DNA from: Pseudorhodoferax soli
GTDB taxonomy: Bacteria > Pseudomonadota > Gammaproteobacteria > Burkholderiales > Burkholderiaceae_C
Length of the DNA stretch: 64,000 bases
Assembly: GCF_003337555.1 (NCBI RefSeq)
Contig: NZ_QPJK01000013.1
Coordinates: 158,481 to 222,480, forward strand
Direction: 5' to 3'
In this document: piece by piece, positions 34,732 through 42,242 of the stretch
How the letters are laid out: each line of letters begins with the position of its first letter
Numbering within the stretch: the stretch's first letter is position 1
Made by a program: the position numbers and the translations under genes
The notes under the pieces: generated by a model
What the model was told of the DNA's origin: nothing
The model's database searches: none
What the model saw: only the letters and a program-made list of their open reading frames with translations

Positions 34732-35616
34732 ATGCCTGCCAACGACGACCCTTCCGGCTCCTTCCTCGCGCGCATCCGCGAGCTGCTGGACCAGCTGCCG
34801 CCGACCGAGCAGCGGCTGGGCCGCTTCATCCTCGACTTCCCGGGTGAACTGGCCAGCTACAGCGCTTCCGAACTGGCTGGACTGGTGGGGGTGTCCAATG
34901 CGAGCGTCACGCGCTTCGTGCAGCGGCTGGGCTATGCCAGCTACGAGGAGGCACGCCGCCACGCACGCGACCAGCGCTCGGCCGGCTCGCCGCTGTACCT
35001 GTCTCCGCGCACCGCCGGGGCGCCGGGTGCGGGGCCCGCCGCCCATGTGCAGGCCGCGCACGACAACATCGCCGCCACCCTGCGCGGCATCGACGATGCA
35101 CAGCTCGATGCGATCGCCCAGGCCATGGTGCAGGCGCGCGCGGTCTGGTTCCTGGGCTTTCGCAACAACCGCAGCTTTGCCGCCTACCTGCGCTGGCAGC
35201 TGGCCCAGGTGCTGCCGCGCACCCAGGTGCTGCCGGGCCCGGGCGAGACGCTGGCCGAGTACGCCGTGGACATCGCCGCGGGCGATGTGCTCGTGGTGTT
35301 CGCGCTGCGCCGCAGCCCGGCCGTGGCGGCGGCCTTCGCCCAGCGTGCTGCGCAGGCGGGCGCACAGGTCGTCTTGGTGACCGAGCCCTCGTCGGCGGAC
35401 GGCGCGGGTGCGCGCTGGGTCTTGCGCTGCCACACGGCCGCGCCCGGTGCGCTGGACAGCCATGTGGCGTTGATGCTGCTGTGCGAGCTGCTCGCCACGC
35501 GCACGCTCGAGGCAGCCGGCGCGGCAGGCCGCCAGCGGCTGGCCAGCGTGGAGGCCGCGCACGCGGCACTGGGCCAGCTGCGCGCTGCGCCAAGAGGCGA
35601 CGCCGCCGACCTCTGA
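34732..35616 (+). CDS. MurR/RpiR family transcriptional regulator
   Basis: A 294-residue regulator with an N-terminal RpiR-type helix-turn-helix (LPPTEQRLGRFILDFPGEL, SASELAGLVGVSNASVTRFV) and a C-terminal SIS (sugar isomerase) domain (ARAVWFLGFRNNRSFAAYLR, DIAAGDVLVVFALRRSPAVA). SIS domains of this family sense phosphosugars or other small acids. The ATG at 34732 is preferred to longer in-frame starts that would run through the MntA gene. No sugar operon is adjacent, so the target is unclear; the MFS/racemase pair at 37-39 kb is one possibility. Confidence 0.88.
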   Translation: MPANDDPSGSFLARIRELLDQLPPTEQRLGRFILDFPGELASYSASELAGLVGVSNASVTRFVQRLGYASYEEARRHARDQRSAGSPLYLSPRTAGAPGAGPAAHVQAAHDNIAATLRGIDDAQLDAIAQAMVQARAVWFLGFRNNRSFAAYLRWQLAQVLPRTQVLPGPGETLAEYAVDIAAGDVLVVFALRRSPAVAAAFAQRAAQAGAQVVLVTEPSSADGAGARWVLRCHTAAPGALDSHVALMLLCELLATRTLEAAGAAGRQRLASVEAAHAALGQLRAAPRGDAADL

Positions 35617-35621
35617 CGCCT

Positions 35622-35640
35622 TTCCGACGGCGCGTCGGAA
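35622..35640 (+). promoter_or_regulatory. Perfect inverted repeat, terminator or enhancer site
   Basis: Arms TTCCGACG and CGTCGGAA (8 bp, 3-nt loop) lie 5 bp after the RpiR stop and about 87 bp before the sigma-54 promoter of the PEP-CTERM gene. There is no T-tract. The distance suits a binding site for a sigma-54 activator such as PrsR, but a weak terminator for the RpiR gene is equally possible. Confidence 0.4.
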
Positions 35641-35726
35641 TACCTGACAACCCTTCATGCGGCGCGCATGATTTGTCACGCTTTTCTCCGAAATTTTCTT
35701 GTTGTGTCAAGGACTTGGGTCATTTG

Positions 35727-35742
35727 GCACAGATGCTGCTCT
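35727..35742 (+). promoter_or_regulatory. Sigma-54 (-24/-12) promoter
   Basis: TGGCACAGATGCTGCT matches the RpoN consensus TGGCACG-N4-TTGCW with two changes and keeps the essential GG-N10-GC spacing (GG at 35728-35729, GC at 35740-35741). It is 58 bp upstream of the PEP-CTERM gene. In Zoogloea and related bacteria, PEP-CTERM genes are known to depend on RpoN with the PrsK/PrsR two-component system, which fits. Confidence 0.65.
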
Positions 35743-35799
35743 AAAAGCCTCGTTCGAATCTCGAACTTGGTCCATTTCCTCAACTATTCGGAGATCTCC

Positions 35800-36645
35800 A
35801 TGCTGTCTTTCAAGCAAGCGGCTACCGTGCTGGCGCTCGCCAGCGCCGTGGTGGCGCCTGCCGCTTCCGCTGCCGTCGTCACGCTTCCGACCTCGGCGCT
35901 GAGCGCATCCAGCGGCGTCTACACGCCCAATGGCTACTACACCAACAATTTCGGCCAGGTGGCTGTCATGACCGGCGGCGGCGCCACGCCCAACATCGGT
36001 GGGGCCGACGGCCGCAACGATGACGGCTACATGGCCCTGAACCTGGGGTTCAGCTTCAGCTTCTTCGGCCAGACCTACACCAGCCTGTTCCTGAACAACA
36101 ACGGCAACGTGAGCTTTGGCAGCGGGATCTCGGCGTACAACCCGGAAGGTCCCACGGGCGCCAATGCCCCCATCATCTCGACCTACTTCGGCGACGTGGA
36201 CACCACCAACGCCGCGTCGGGCGTGATGCGCTACAGCCTGAGCGCCAACCAGCTGGTCGTGACCTGGGACCAGGTCGGCTACTTCGATGGCAAGGCCGAC
36301 CTGTTCAACAGCTTTCAGCTGGTGCTGCGCAGCAACGACTACGTGCTGCCGGAAGGCGAAGGCCAGATCGGCTTCTTCTACGGCAACATGGACTGGGAGC
36401 AGACCGACACCAGCCGGACCGCTGCCGTCGGCTTCGGCGACGGGCAGGGCAATGCCGTGGTGATCGCCGGCTCCAACACGCCGGGCATGAACGACGTGGT
36501 CGACAACCAGTACATCTGGTTCGACCCGAACCTGCGCCCGGTGGAGCCGCAGGAGCCTGGCGAAGTCCCCGAGCCGGCCTCGCTCGCCCTGGTCGGCCTG
36601 GCGCTGGCCGGCCTGGCTGCCAACCGCCGCCGCAAGAAGGCCTGA
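35800..36645 (+). CDS. PEP-CTERM protein with nidogen-like extracellular domain
   Basis: A 281-residue secreted protein. Signal peptide at 1-25 (LSFKQAATVLALASAVVAPA). The middle region (GFSFSFFGQTYTSLFLNNNG, ISTYFGDVDT, VTWDQVGYFDG, QIGFFYGNMDW) follows the pattern of NIDO-type extracellular domains. It ends with a PEP-CTERM sorting signal: VPEPASLALVGLALAGLAAN then RRRKKA. Surface or matrix protein, probably processed by an exosortase encoded elsewhere. A sigma-54 promoter lies 58 bp upstream and a hairpin follows the stop. This gene has lower GC and more Asn/Tyr codons than its neighbours, as is common for exported matrix proteins. Confidence 0.88.
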   Translation: MLSFKQAATVLALASAVVAPAASAAVVTLPTSALSASSGVYTPNGYYTNNFGQVAVMTGGGATPNIGGADGRNDDGYMALNLGFSFSFFGQTYTSLFLNNNGNVSFGSGISAYNPEGPTGANAPIISTYFGDVDTTNAASGVMRYSLSANQLVVTWDQVGYFDGKADLFNSFQLVLRSNDYVLPEGEGQIGFFYGNMDWEQTDTSRTAAVGFGDGQGNAVVIAGSNTPGMNDVVDNQYIWFDPNLRPVEPQEPGEVPEPASLALVGLALAGLAANRRRKKA

Positions 36646-36655
36646 GCGCCTCCAA

Positions 36656-36686
36656 GCCCCGGCCCAGGCGCGTGCCTGGACGGGGC
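36656..36686 (+). terminator. Stem-loop after the PEP-CTERM gene
   Basis: Two stacked stems, GCCCC/GGGGC and CCAGGC/GCCTGG, separated by a small internal loop and closed by a 4-nt loop, begin 10 bp after the stop codon. There is no T-run, but the hairpin is strong and well placed for termination. Arms seen directly; role inferred. Confidence 0.5.
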
Positions 36687-36922
36687 CGGTAGCCGCACCT
36701 GCGGCTGCCCAATGTGCACGCCTGGCAGCCGCCCGCCGCGGCTGGCGCGCCGCACAGCCTGGGGCTCAGCGCCGGCCCCAGCGCCTCCGTGGCCCGAGCG
36801 AGCCACCCCGTTGCCGATAGCAACGGCGCCCCTGCAGCCCTGAACAGACTCGGCATCCAGCGAGCGAGCAGCAGGGCGCGACGGCGTCTACCGCTGTCAC
36901 CGGCTCCGCGGGTTTGTCCGGA
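36687..36922. other. Intergenic region, no gene recognised
   Basis: This is the left part of a 413-bp gene-free stretch between the PEP-CTERM gene and the MFS transporter gene. It is GC-rich and holds no recognisable gene or RNA. The right part carries two inverted repeats described separately. Confidence 0.35.
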
Positions 36923-36950
36923 TGTTTGTGAAAACCGTATTTCACAAACA
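36923..36950 (+). promoter_or_regulatory. Perfect 11-bp inverted repeat operator upstream of the MFS gene
   Basis: Arms TGTTTGTGAAA (36923-36933) and TTTCACAAACA (36940-36950) with a 6-nt spacer, in an AT-rich island within high-GC DNA, 110 bp before the transporter start. The size and symmetry are those of an operator for a dimeric regulator (IclR, LacI or similar). No such regulator is encoded nearby, apart from the RpiR gene 1.3 kb away. Confidence 0.6.
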
Positions 36951-36957
36951 ATCTGGT

Positions 36958-36975
36958 CTGAAAAATGCTTTTCAG
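36958..36975 (+). promoter_or_regulatory. Second inverted repeat next to the first
   Basis: CTGAAAA / TTTTCAG (7-bp arms, 4-nt spacer) begins 7 bp after the first operator. Its arms share the GAAA/TTTC core with the first repeat, so the two may be tandem sites for the same protein, probably overlapping the promoter. Seen directly; role inferred. Confidence 0.45.
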
Positions 36976-37059
36976 TCCCAGTGCCCGATGCCGGGCACCA
37001 CACGGGTGCGGCCTTGGCGGCTGCCAGTCGTTCATCACAGGCAAACGGAGGTTCTCACC

Positions 37060-38508
37060 ATGGCCGGAGAAGCAATGGTCTCGGCGTCAAAGCCCCAGAC
37101 GGCGCAGATGCACCAACTCGAATCTGCGCTCGAGCAGATCGGGGTCACGCGCTCGCACAAAAGCATCATCTTCCTCGTGGTCTGCGGCGTGCTGTTCGAC
37201 GTGTTCGAGCAGAACGCCGTGGGCCTGGTCGGTCCGCTGTTGCGCCAGCACTGGGGGCTGGACGCGACCGACATCGGTTTCCTCAACACCATCACCTTCA
37301 TCGCCGCCGCCATCGGCCGGCTGGGATCGGGCTACTTCGCCGACCGCAAGGGCCGGCGCTTCATGCTCAACGTGAACCTGGGCCTGTTCACCTTCGGCGC
37401 CATCCTGTGCGCGCTGTCGCCCAACTACGCGGTGCTGGCGGTGGGCCGCTTCATCGTGGGCCTGGGCCTGGGTGGCGAGATCACCACGGCTGTGACCATG
37501 CTGGCTGAGTTCTGCTCGTCCAAGTTCCGCGGCACCGCGGTGGGTCTCATCAACGTGGGCGGCGGCGGGCTGGGCAATATGCTGGCGCCGGCGTTCGCGC
37601 TGGGCGTGTTCGCACTGTTCCCGGGCGAGAACGCTTGGCGCTGGCTGTTCGGCTGCCTGGTGCTGCCGGCCGTGTTCATCGTGTTCTATCGGCGCTTCGT
37701 GCCCGAGACGCCGCGCTACCTGCTGTCGCAGGGCCGCGTGCAGGAGGCCAACCACGTGCTGTCGATGCTGGCCTCGGGCAAGCTCGCCAATGCGCAGTTC
37801 CCGCACCGTGACTGGATCACCGCCGACGCCGAGACGACCGCAGAGCCGGTGCGCAAGACGCGCCTGGCCGACATCTTCAGCGGCGGCTACGCGCGGCGCA
37901 CCATCGCTGTCGGCATCGCCTCGTGGATGACCTTCGGTGCCCAGTTGTCGGTGCTGACCTTGATGCCGACCATCCTGGTGGCGCAGGGCTATTCGATCAC
38001 CAAGAGCTTCGCCTTCACCATCGTGATGCAGAGCGGCAGTCTGCTGGGGGCCATCGCGGCGTCGGTGCTGGGCTACAGGTTCCCGCGCAAGCGCGTGCTG
38101 ACGGTCGGCGCCATCTCGGCATGCCTGGCGGGCCTGGCCTTCGGCAACCTGACCAACAGCGTGGCCATGGTGCTGGTCTGCGGCGCGCTGTTCCAGTTCT
38201 GCGTGCTGACACTGAACACCTCGATCTGGATTTTTGCGCCCGAGCTGTACCCCACGCGCATGCGTGGCCTGGGCACGTCCTTCCTTCTCGCGCTGGGCAC
38301 GGTGGGCGGCGCGCTGTCGCAACTGCTGGCCGGCAGGATGTTCGACCTCTACGGCGTCGCGGGCATGTTCGGGATGATCGCGACGATGTACGCCATCTTC
38401 GGGGTGGCCGTGCAGTTCGCGCCCGAGACCTTTGGCAAGTCCATCGAGGACGAGGCCGAGGCCGGTGAACCGGCCGCGGTGCTGCAGCCGGCACAGGCCA
38501 CACGGTGA
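37060..38508 (+). CDS. MFS transporter (aromatic acid/metabolite:H+ symporter-like)
   Basis: A 482-residue major-facilitator protein with about 12 membrane segments. Loop 2-3 signature GRLGSGYFADRKGRRFM (about 87-103), the GRFIVGLGLGGEITTAVTML segment in helix 4-5, RFVPETPRYLLSQGR before the central loop, and ELYPTRMRGLGTSF in the second half. It resembles the sugar/aromatic-acid symporter group. ATG at 37060 is preceded by GGAGG (37047-37051 region). It overlaps the racemase-like gene by 4 bp, so the cargo is probably that enzyme's substrate. Confidence 0.9.
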   Translation: MAGEAMVSASKPQTAQMHQLESALEQIGVTRSHKSIIFLVVCGVLFDVFEQNAVGLVGPLLRQHWGLDATDIGFLNTITFIAAAIGRLGSGYFADRKGRRFMLNVNLGLFTFGAILCALSPNYAVLAVGRFIVGLGLGGEITTAVTMLAEFCSSKFRGTAVGLINVGGGGLGNMLAPAFALGVFALFPGENAWRWLFGCLVLPAVFIVFYRRFVPETPRYLLSQGRVQEANHVLSMLASGKLANAQFPHRDWITADAETTAEPVRKTRLADIFSGGYARRTIAVGIASWMTFGAQLSVLTLMPTILVAQGYSITKSFAFTIVMQSGSLLGAIAASVLGYRFPRKRVLTVGAISACLAGLAFGNLTNSVAMVLVCGALFQFCVLTLNTSIWIFAPELYPTRMRGLGTSFLLALGTVGGALSQLLAGRMFDLYGVAGMFGMIATMYAIFGVAVQFAPETFGKSIEDEAEAGEPAAVLQPAQATR

Positions 38509-39185
38509 TGGGTGCGGACATGCGCCCCACTGTGTTGCTGGTCAATCCGAACACCTCCACCGCCACCACCGACATGATGCTGGCGCTGGCGCGCGCAGCG
38601 CTGCCGCCGGGGCTGGCCCTGCGCAGCGCCACGGCGGCACGCGGCGCGCCCATGATCACGAGCGATGCCGAACTCGCCACGGCCGTGGACGAGGTGCTGG
38701 CCATCGGCGTGCGCGAGGCTGCCGGCGTGGCGGCCATCGTGGTGGCGGCCTTCGGCGACCCGGCGGTCGCTGCGCTGCGCACGCGCGTGCAGGTGCCGGT
38801 GGTCGGCATCGGCGAAGCCTCGATGCGCGAGGCGGCGGCGCAGGGGCGGCGCTTCGGCGTGGCCACCACCACGCCGGGGCTGGCCGTTTCCATCGCCCAG
38901 GCCGTAACACGGCTGGGGCTCGCGGCGCAGTTCAGCGGCACGCGCATTCCGCAGGACGATCCACTTCGGCTGGCCGCCGACCCTGGTCTGCAGGACCAGC
39001 TGCTCGGCGAGGCCGTGCGCGCCTGCATCGAGGCCGATGGCGCCCAGGCGGTGGTGATCGGCGGTGGTCCGCTGGCAGAAAGTGCCGAGCGCCTGGCCGG
39101 GCGCTTCGGCGTGCCGGTGATCTCGCCGGTGGCGGCAGCGATGCGCCGGGTGGCGGCGCTGCTCGAAGGCGCGCAGCCCGCGTAG
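38505..39185 (+). CDS. Asp/Glu/hydantoin racemase superfamily protein lacking both catalytic cysteines
   Basis: A 226-residue cytoplasmic protein of the Asp/Glu/hydantoin racemase fold: VLLVNPNTSTATTDMML near the start, VAAIVVAAFGDPAVAALRTR, VPVVGIGEASMREAAAQGRR, FGVATTTPGLAVSIAQAV and AQAVVIGGGPLAESAERLAG. Typical members use two cysteines (C in the first FGDP-type motif and in the GCAG-type motif); here the positions are Ala (AAFGDP) and Gly (IGGGPLA). The only cysteine is in RACIEAD. It may therefore be an isomerase or lyase with another mechanism. Its start overlaps the transporter stop. The first or sixth Met could be the true start. Confidence 0.8.
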   Translation: MMGADMRPTVLLVNPNTSTATTDMMLALARAALPPGLALRSATAARGAPMITSDAELATAVDEVLAIGVREAAGVAAIVVAAFGDPAVAALRTRVQVPVVGIGEASMREAAAQGRRFGVATTTPGLAVSIAQAVTRLGLAAQFSGTRIPQDDPLRLAADPGLQDQLLGEAVRACIEADGAQAVVIGGGPLAESAERLAGRFGVPVISPVAAAMRRVAALLEGAQPA

Positions 39186-39190
39186 GGCGT

Positions 39191-39898
39191 TCAGAGCCGG
39201 ACGGAGCGCCCGACGAACAGGATGGGCCCGGTCGGCAGGCCGGTCGGCGAGCCGCCTTGCGGCTCCAGCGTGAGTTCGAACAGCTGCTGCTCGCCCACGC
39301 CGGGCGAGCGGGCCACGGGCAGTTCCAGCCGCGCATTGGGATTCACGAGGCCCAGCGATGTCGGCCGGTCCGCGCCCTGCGGCTTGGTCCAGAACTGCAG
39401 TGATTTGTCGGCCGGCACCACGGTGCCCGCGTCGATGGGCACCAGGCGGATGCGCTCGCCCGCAGTCGTCTCGACCACCCAGCCGGTGCGCTGCGTCTCT
39501 GGTGCCTGCAGCAGCGTGATGTAGCGCACCTGGGTCTCGGCCGGCCGCAGCACCAGCACGGCGGCCAGCGCCACCGAGGCCGCCATCGAGAGCAGGGCGG
39601 TGGCGCGCCAGCGGCGCTGGCTGCGCCACAGCGCGTCGTTGGCGGCGGGCGTGGCGGTGTCGATGGACGCCGGCGCAATGCGCGCCGCGATGCCAGGCCA
39701 CAAGCCCTCGCGCGGCGTCTCGGGGCCCGTGCGCATCGCCAGCGGCAGCAGCCGGTCCTGCCAGGTGTAGACCTCGGCGCGCAGGCCGGCGTCGTCTTGC
39801 AGCAGGCGTTCGAATTCGGCGCGCGTGGGCGCGTCCAGCGTGCCCAGCACGTACTCGGCTGCGGCCACGCTGCGGTCGTTGGCGTCTTGCAGGTTCAT
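39191..39898 (-). CDS. Membrane anti-sigma factor (RskA-like)
   Basis: A 235-residue anti-sigma factor. The N-terminal sigma-binding helices contain VAAAEYVLGTLDAPTRAEFE; one membrane helix lies at about 88-108 (LLSMAASVALAAVLVLRP); the C-terminal RskA-type domain is periplasmic (SLGLVNPNARLELP and QQLFELTLEPQGGSPTGLPT). I chose the start at 39898, which overlaps the sigma-factor stop by 4 bp. No zinc motif is visible in the N-terminal domain. It holds the neighbouring ECF sigma factor at the membrane. Confidence 0.88.
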   Translation of the reverse strand: MNLQDANDRSVAAAEYVLGTLDAPTRAEFERLLQDDAGLRAEVYTWQDRLLPLAMRTGPETPREGLWPGIAARIAPASIDTATPAANDALWRSQRRWRATALLSMAASVALAAVLVLRPAETQVRYITLLQAPETQRTGWVVETTAGERIRLVPIDAGTVVPADKSLQFWTKPQGADRPTSLGLVNPNARLELPVARSPGVGEQQLFELTLEPQGGSPTGLPTGPILFVGRSVRL

Positions 39899-40431
39899 GA
39901 CAGGCAGTCCCGCAGCGAGAGCAGGCCGCGGCGGATCCACGACTTGACCGAACCCAGCGGCGCAGCCAGCCGCGCCGCGATCTGCTCGTGCGTGAGGCCC
40001 TCGACGAAGGCACTCACGATGCAGTCGCGCTTGGGGGCGTCCAGCGCATCGAGGCAGCGGCTCAGCGCATCGGCGTCGCTGGCCACGGCCTCGGGTGCGG
40101 CCTCAGTGCTGAGTTGCTCCAGCAGGTCGCCGGCCGGCAGCTCGCGCTGCGCGCGCCGGCTTTCGTCCAGCGCCTTGTGGCGCACCACGGTGTAGACCCA
40201 GCCGCGGGCCGAGCCCAGCGCGCGGTCGAAGGTCGATGCACGCTGCCAGATCTGCACGAAGGCATCTTGCAGCACGTCGTGCGCCGCGTCGCGGTCGCGC
40301 ACGATGCGCTGCGCCACGCCCAGCAGCCAGCGCGACTCGCGGGTGTACAGCGCTTGCAGGGCGGCGGCGTCGCCACGGGCACAGGCTTCCACGGTGGATT
40401 CGTAGTCGAAGTCGGTGGGCTGGGAGGGCAT
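39895..40431 (-). CDS. ECF RNA polymerase sigma factor (SigK/RskA type)
   Basis: A 178-residue ECF sigma factor. Region 2 has ALYTRESRWLLGVAQRIVRD, AAHDVLQDAFVQIWQRA and GSARGWVYTVVRHKALDESR; region 4 has CIVSAFVEGLTHEQIAARLA and LGSVKSWIRRGLLSLRDCL. Overlaps its anti-sigma gene by 4 bp. It is 46 bp downstream of the DUF4394 lipoprotein gene on the same strand, so that exported protein is a good candidate target or co-regulated partner. Confidence 0.92.
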   Translation of the reverse strand: MPSQPTDFDYESTVEACARGDAAALQALYTRESRWLLGVAQRIVRDRDAAHDVLQDAFVQIWQRASTFDRALGSARGWVYTVVRHKALDESRRAQRELPAGDLLEQLSTEAAPEAVASDADALSRCLDALDAPKRDCIVSAFVEGLTHEQIAARLAAPLGSVKSWIRRGLLSLRDCLS

Positions 40432-40476
40432 GGGCGCGCCATTCTAGGAATGGCCGATGCGCCCAGCCGATTTCCC

Positions 40477-42129
40477 TTAGAAGCGGAGCGCCAGGTCGAC
40501 CAGGTTCGTCGGCCCGCCCGCACCGCCGATCAGCGAGCGGCTCGCATCGCCCGTGGTGTTGCGGTATAGCGCCGTGGCACCCGTGGCCAGCGTGACGGAG
40601 TACAGGGTGAACGGCCCCGTCGCCCCGTTGCGCAGCGCCGCCAATGCCGCACCGTTGCCGCCGCCTGCGATGTCGAAGCCAGCCGCGCCCGTCACGTCCA
40701 GGCCCAGCGCACCCACGTTGACCTGCGTGCCGTCGTTGGGCGGGTTCTGCAGCGTGAGCTGGTCGCTGGTTTCATCCAGGTTGTACAGCGCGGTGGCGGT
40801 GGTGCCCGCAAAGCTGTTGGTGTAGGCCGAAGCGATCACCGAAGCCGGCGTGCCGGCGCGGTTGATGGCGCCGTCCGTGATGGTGCGGCCGGCCGTCACC
40901 GTGGTGCCGTTGGTGGTGGCCGTCTCGACCACGATGCGCAGGTTTTGGCCGTCGCTGCCGATGGCGCGCATGCGGTCGGCCACGGGGTTGAAGTCCACCG
41001 TGTAGCGCGGTGCGGTGAGGCCGGCATACGGCGCCGTGGCGTCGGTCGGGTCGGCCATGAGCGTGGCGCGCAGCGTGGCCGCGCCATTGGCCGCGTCCAC
41101 CGTGTAAAGCCGCCCGCCCGTGGCCAGCGCGTAGAGCATGCCGTCCCTGGGCCGGAAGTCGATGCCCAGCACCGTGTCGCCGGCCTGCAGGCCGGTGATC
41201 GGCATGGTGGCGGTGATGGTGTTGGGCGCCGCCGGGTCGAAGGCCAGCAGGCGGTTGTCCGCGCTGAGCGCCAGCGCCTGCAGCTTGGCCGGGCCGTTCA
41301 GTGCCAGGCCGCGCACGGCTTCGCCGCCGGCGATGGTGGCCACGCGCGTGGCGGCATTGCCGGTGGCGGCCAGGTCGATGGTGTACAGGGCCGTGCTGCC
41401 GCCCACGCGCAGCGCGGCATAGCCGGTGTTGGTGCGCGGGTCGATGTCGAAGCCGTTGGCCGTGTCGGCCACCACGCCCAGCGGCACGCCGGCGTTGACG
41501 ACGCCGTCGTTCGGCGGGTCCTGCAGCACCAGGCGGCCGGCGGCGGCGTCGATGCCGAACAGCTGCGTGCCGACGGTGCCGGCGAATGAATTGGTGTAGG
41601 CCGCCGCGGTCACGAAGGTGGTGGCTGGGGTGATGCTGCCGTCGGTGGTGGCTTCGCCGGTGTCGACGTTGATGCGCAGTTTCAGGCCCGTGTCGCTGAC
41701 CACACGCAGCCGGTCGGCCGCGGGGTTGAAGTCGACCGCGAACTGCGTGCCCGTGAGCGCCGTGTAGGGCGCGCTGTCGCCGGGCGCGGCGATCAGGGTG
41801 GACTTGCGCGTGGCCACGCCGGTGGATGGGTCCACGGTGTAGAGGTTGCCGCTGGTGCCCAGCGCATAAAGCGCACCGTCGGCCGGCCGCAGGTCGATGC
41901 CGACCAGCGCGTCGCCGCTGGCGAGGCCGGTCACGGCGACCGCGCCGACCTCGGTGGCCGGCGCTGCGCGGTTGAACGAGACGAGGCGCCCGGCGCTGGT
42001 CAGCACGATGGTGTCGCCGACCTGCACGCTGGCAGGGAGCGTGTCGTCGTCGTCACTGCCGCCGCAGGCGACGAGGCCGGCCGTGGCCAGGACGAGCAGG
42101 GAAGAGTGGATGGCGGTGCGCAAGATCAT
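40477..42129 (-). CDS. Lipoprotein with two tandem DUF4394 domains
   Basis: A 550-residue exported protein. Signal ending in LATAGLVACGGSDDDD (lipobox GLVAC-like). Two copies of the DUF4394 beta-propeller-like unit follow: copy 1 (about 45-270) has LVGIDLRPADGALYALGTSG, AVDFNPAADRLRVVSDTGL and AAYTNSFAGTVGTQLFGID; copy 2 (about 285-530) has VLGIDFRPRDGMLYALATGG, TVDFNPVADRMRAIGSDGQ and SAYTNSFAGTTATALYNLD. The function of the domain is unknown; most proteins carry one or two copies. It heads the unit with the ECF sigma and anti-sigma genes. Confidence 0.88.
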   Translation of the reverse strand: MILRTAIHSSLLVLATAGLVACGGSDDDDTLPASVQVGDTIVLTSAGRLVSFNRAAPATEVGAVAVTGLASGDALVGIDLRPADGALYALGTSGNLYTVDPSTGVATRKSTLIAAPGDSAPYTALTGTQFAVDFNPAADRLRVVSDTGLKLRINVDTGEATTDGSITPATTFVTAAAYTNSFAGTVGTQLFGIDAAAGRLVLQDPPNDGVVNAGVPLGVVADTANGFDIDPRTNTGYAALRVGGSTALYTIDLAATGNAATRVATIAGGEAVRGLALNGPAKLQALALSADNRLLAFDPAAPNTITATMPITGLQAGDTVLGIDFRPRDGMLYALATGGRLYTVDAANGAATLRATLMADPTDATAPYAGLTAPRYTVDFNPVADRMRAIGSDGQNLRIVVETATTNGTTVTAGRTITDGAINRAGTPASVIASAYTNSFAGTTATALYNLDETSDQLTLQNPPNDGTQVNVGALGLDVTGAAGFDIAGGGNGAALAALRNGATGPFTLYSVTLATGATALYRNTTGDASRSLIGGAGGPTNLVDLALRF

Positions 42130-42242
42130 CGGGTGGCTCCTTGGGAATGGGGTGGCCCAGGCCTGGATGGCGTGGACTCCCCAGCACTACCGATGGGCGG
42201 CGCCCTTGGATGCAGTGCGGCCGAGAAAGTGGTTACAGCTTG

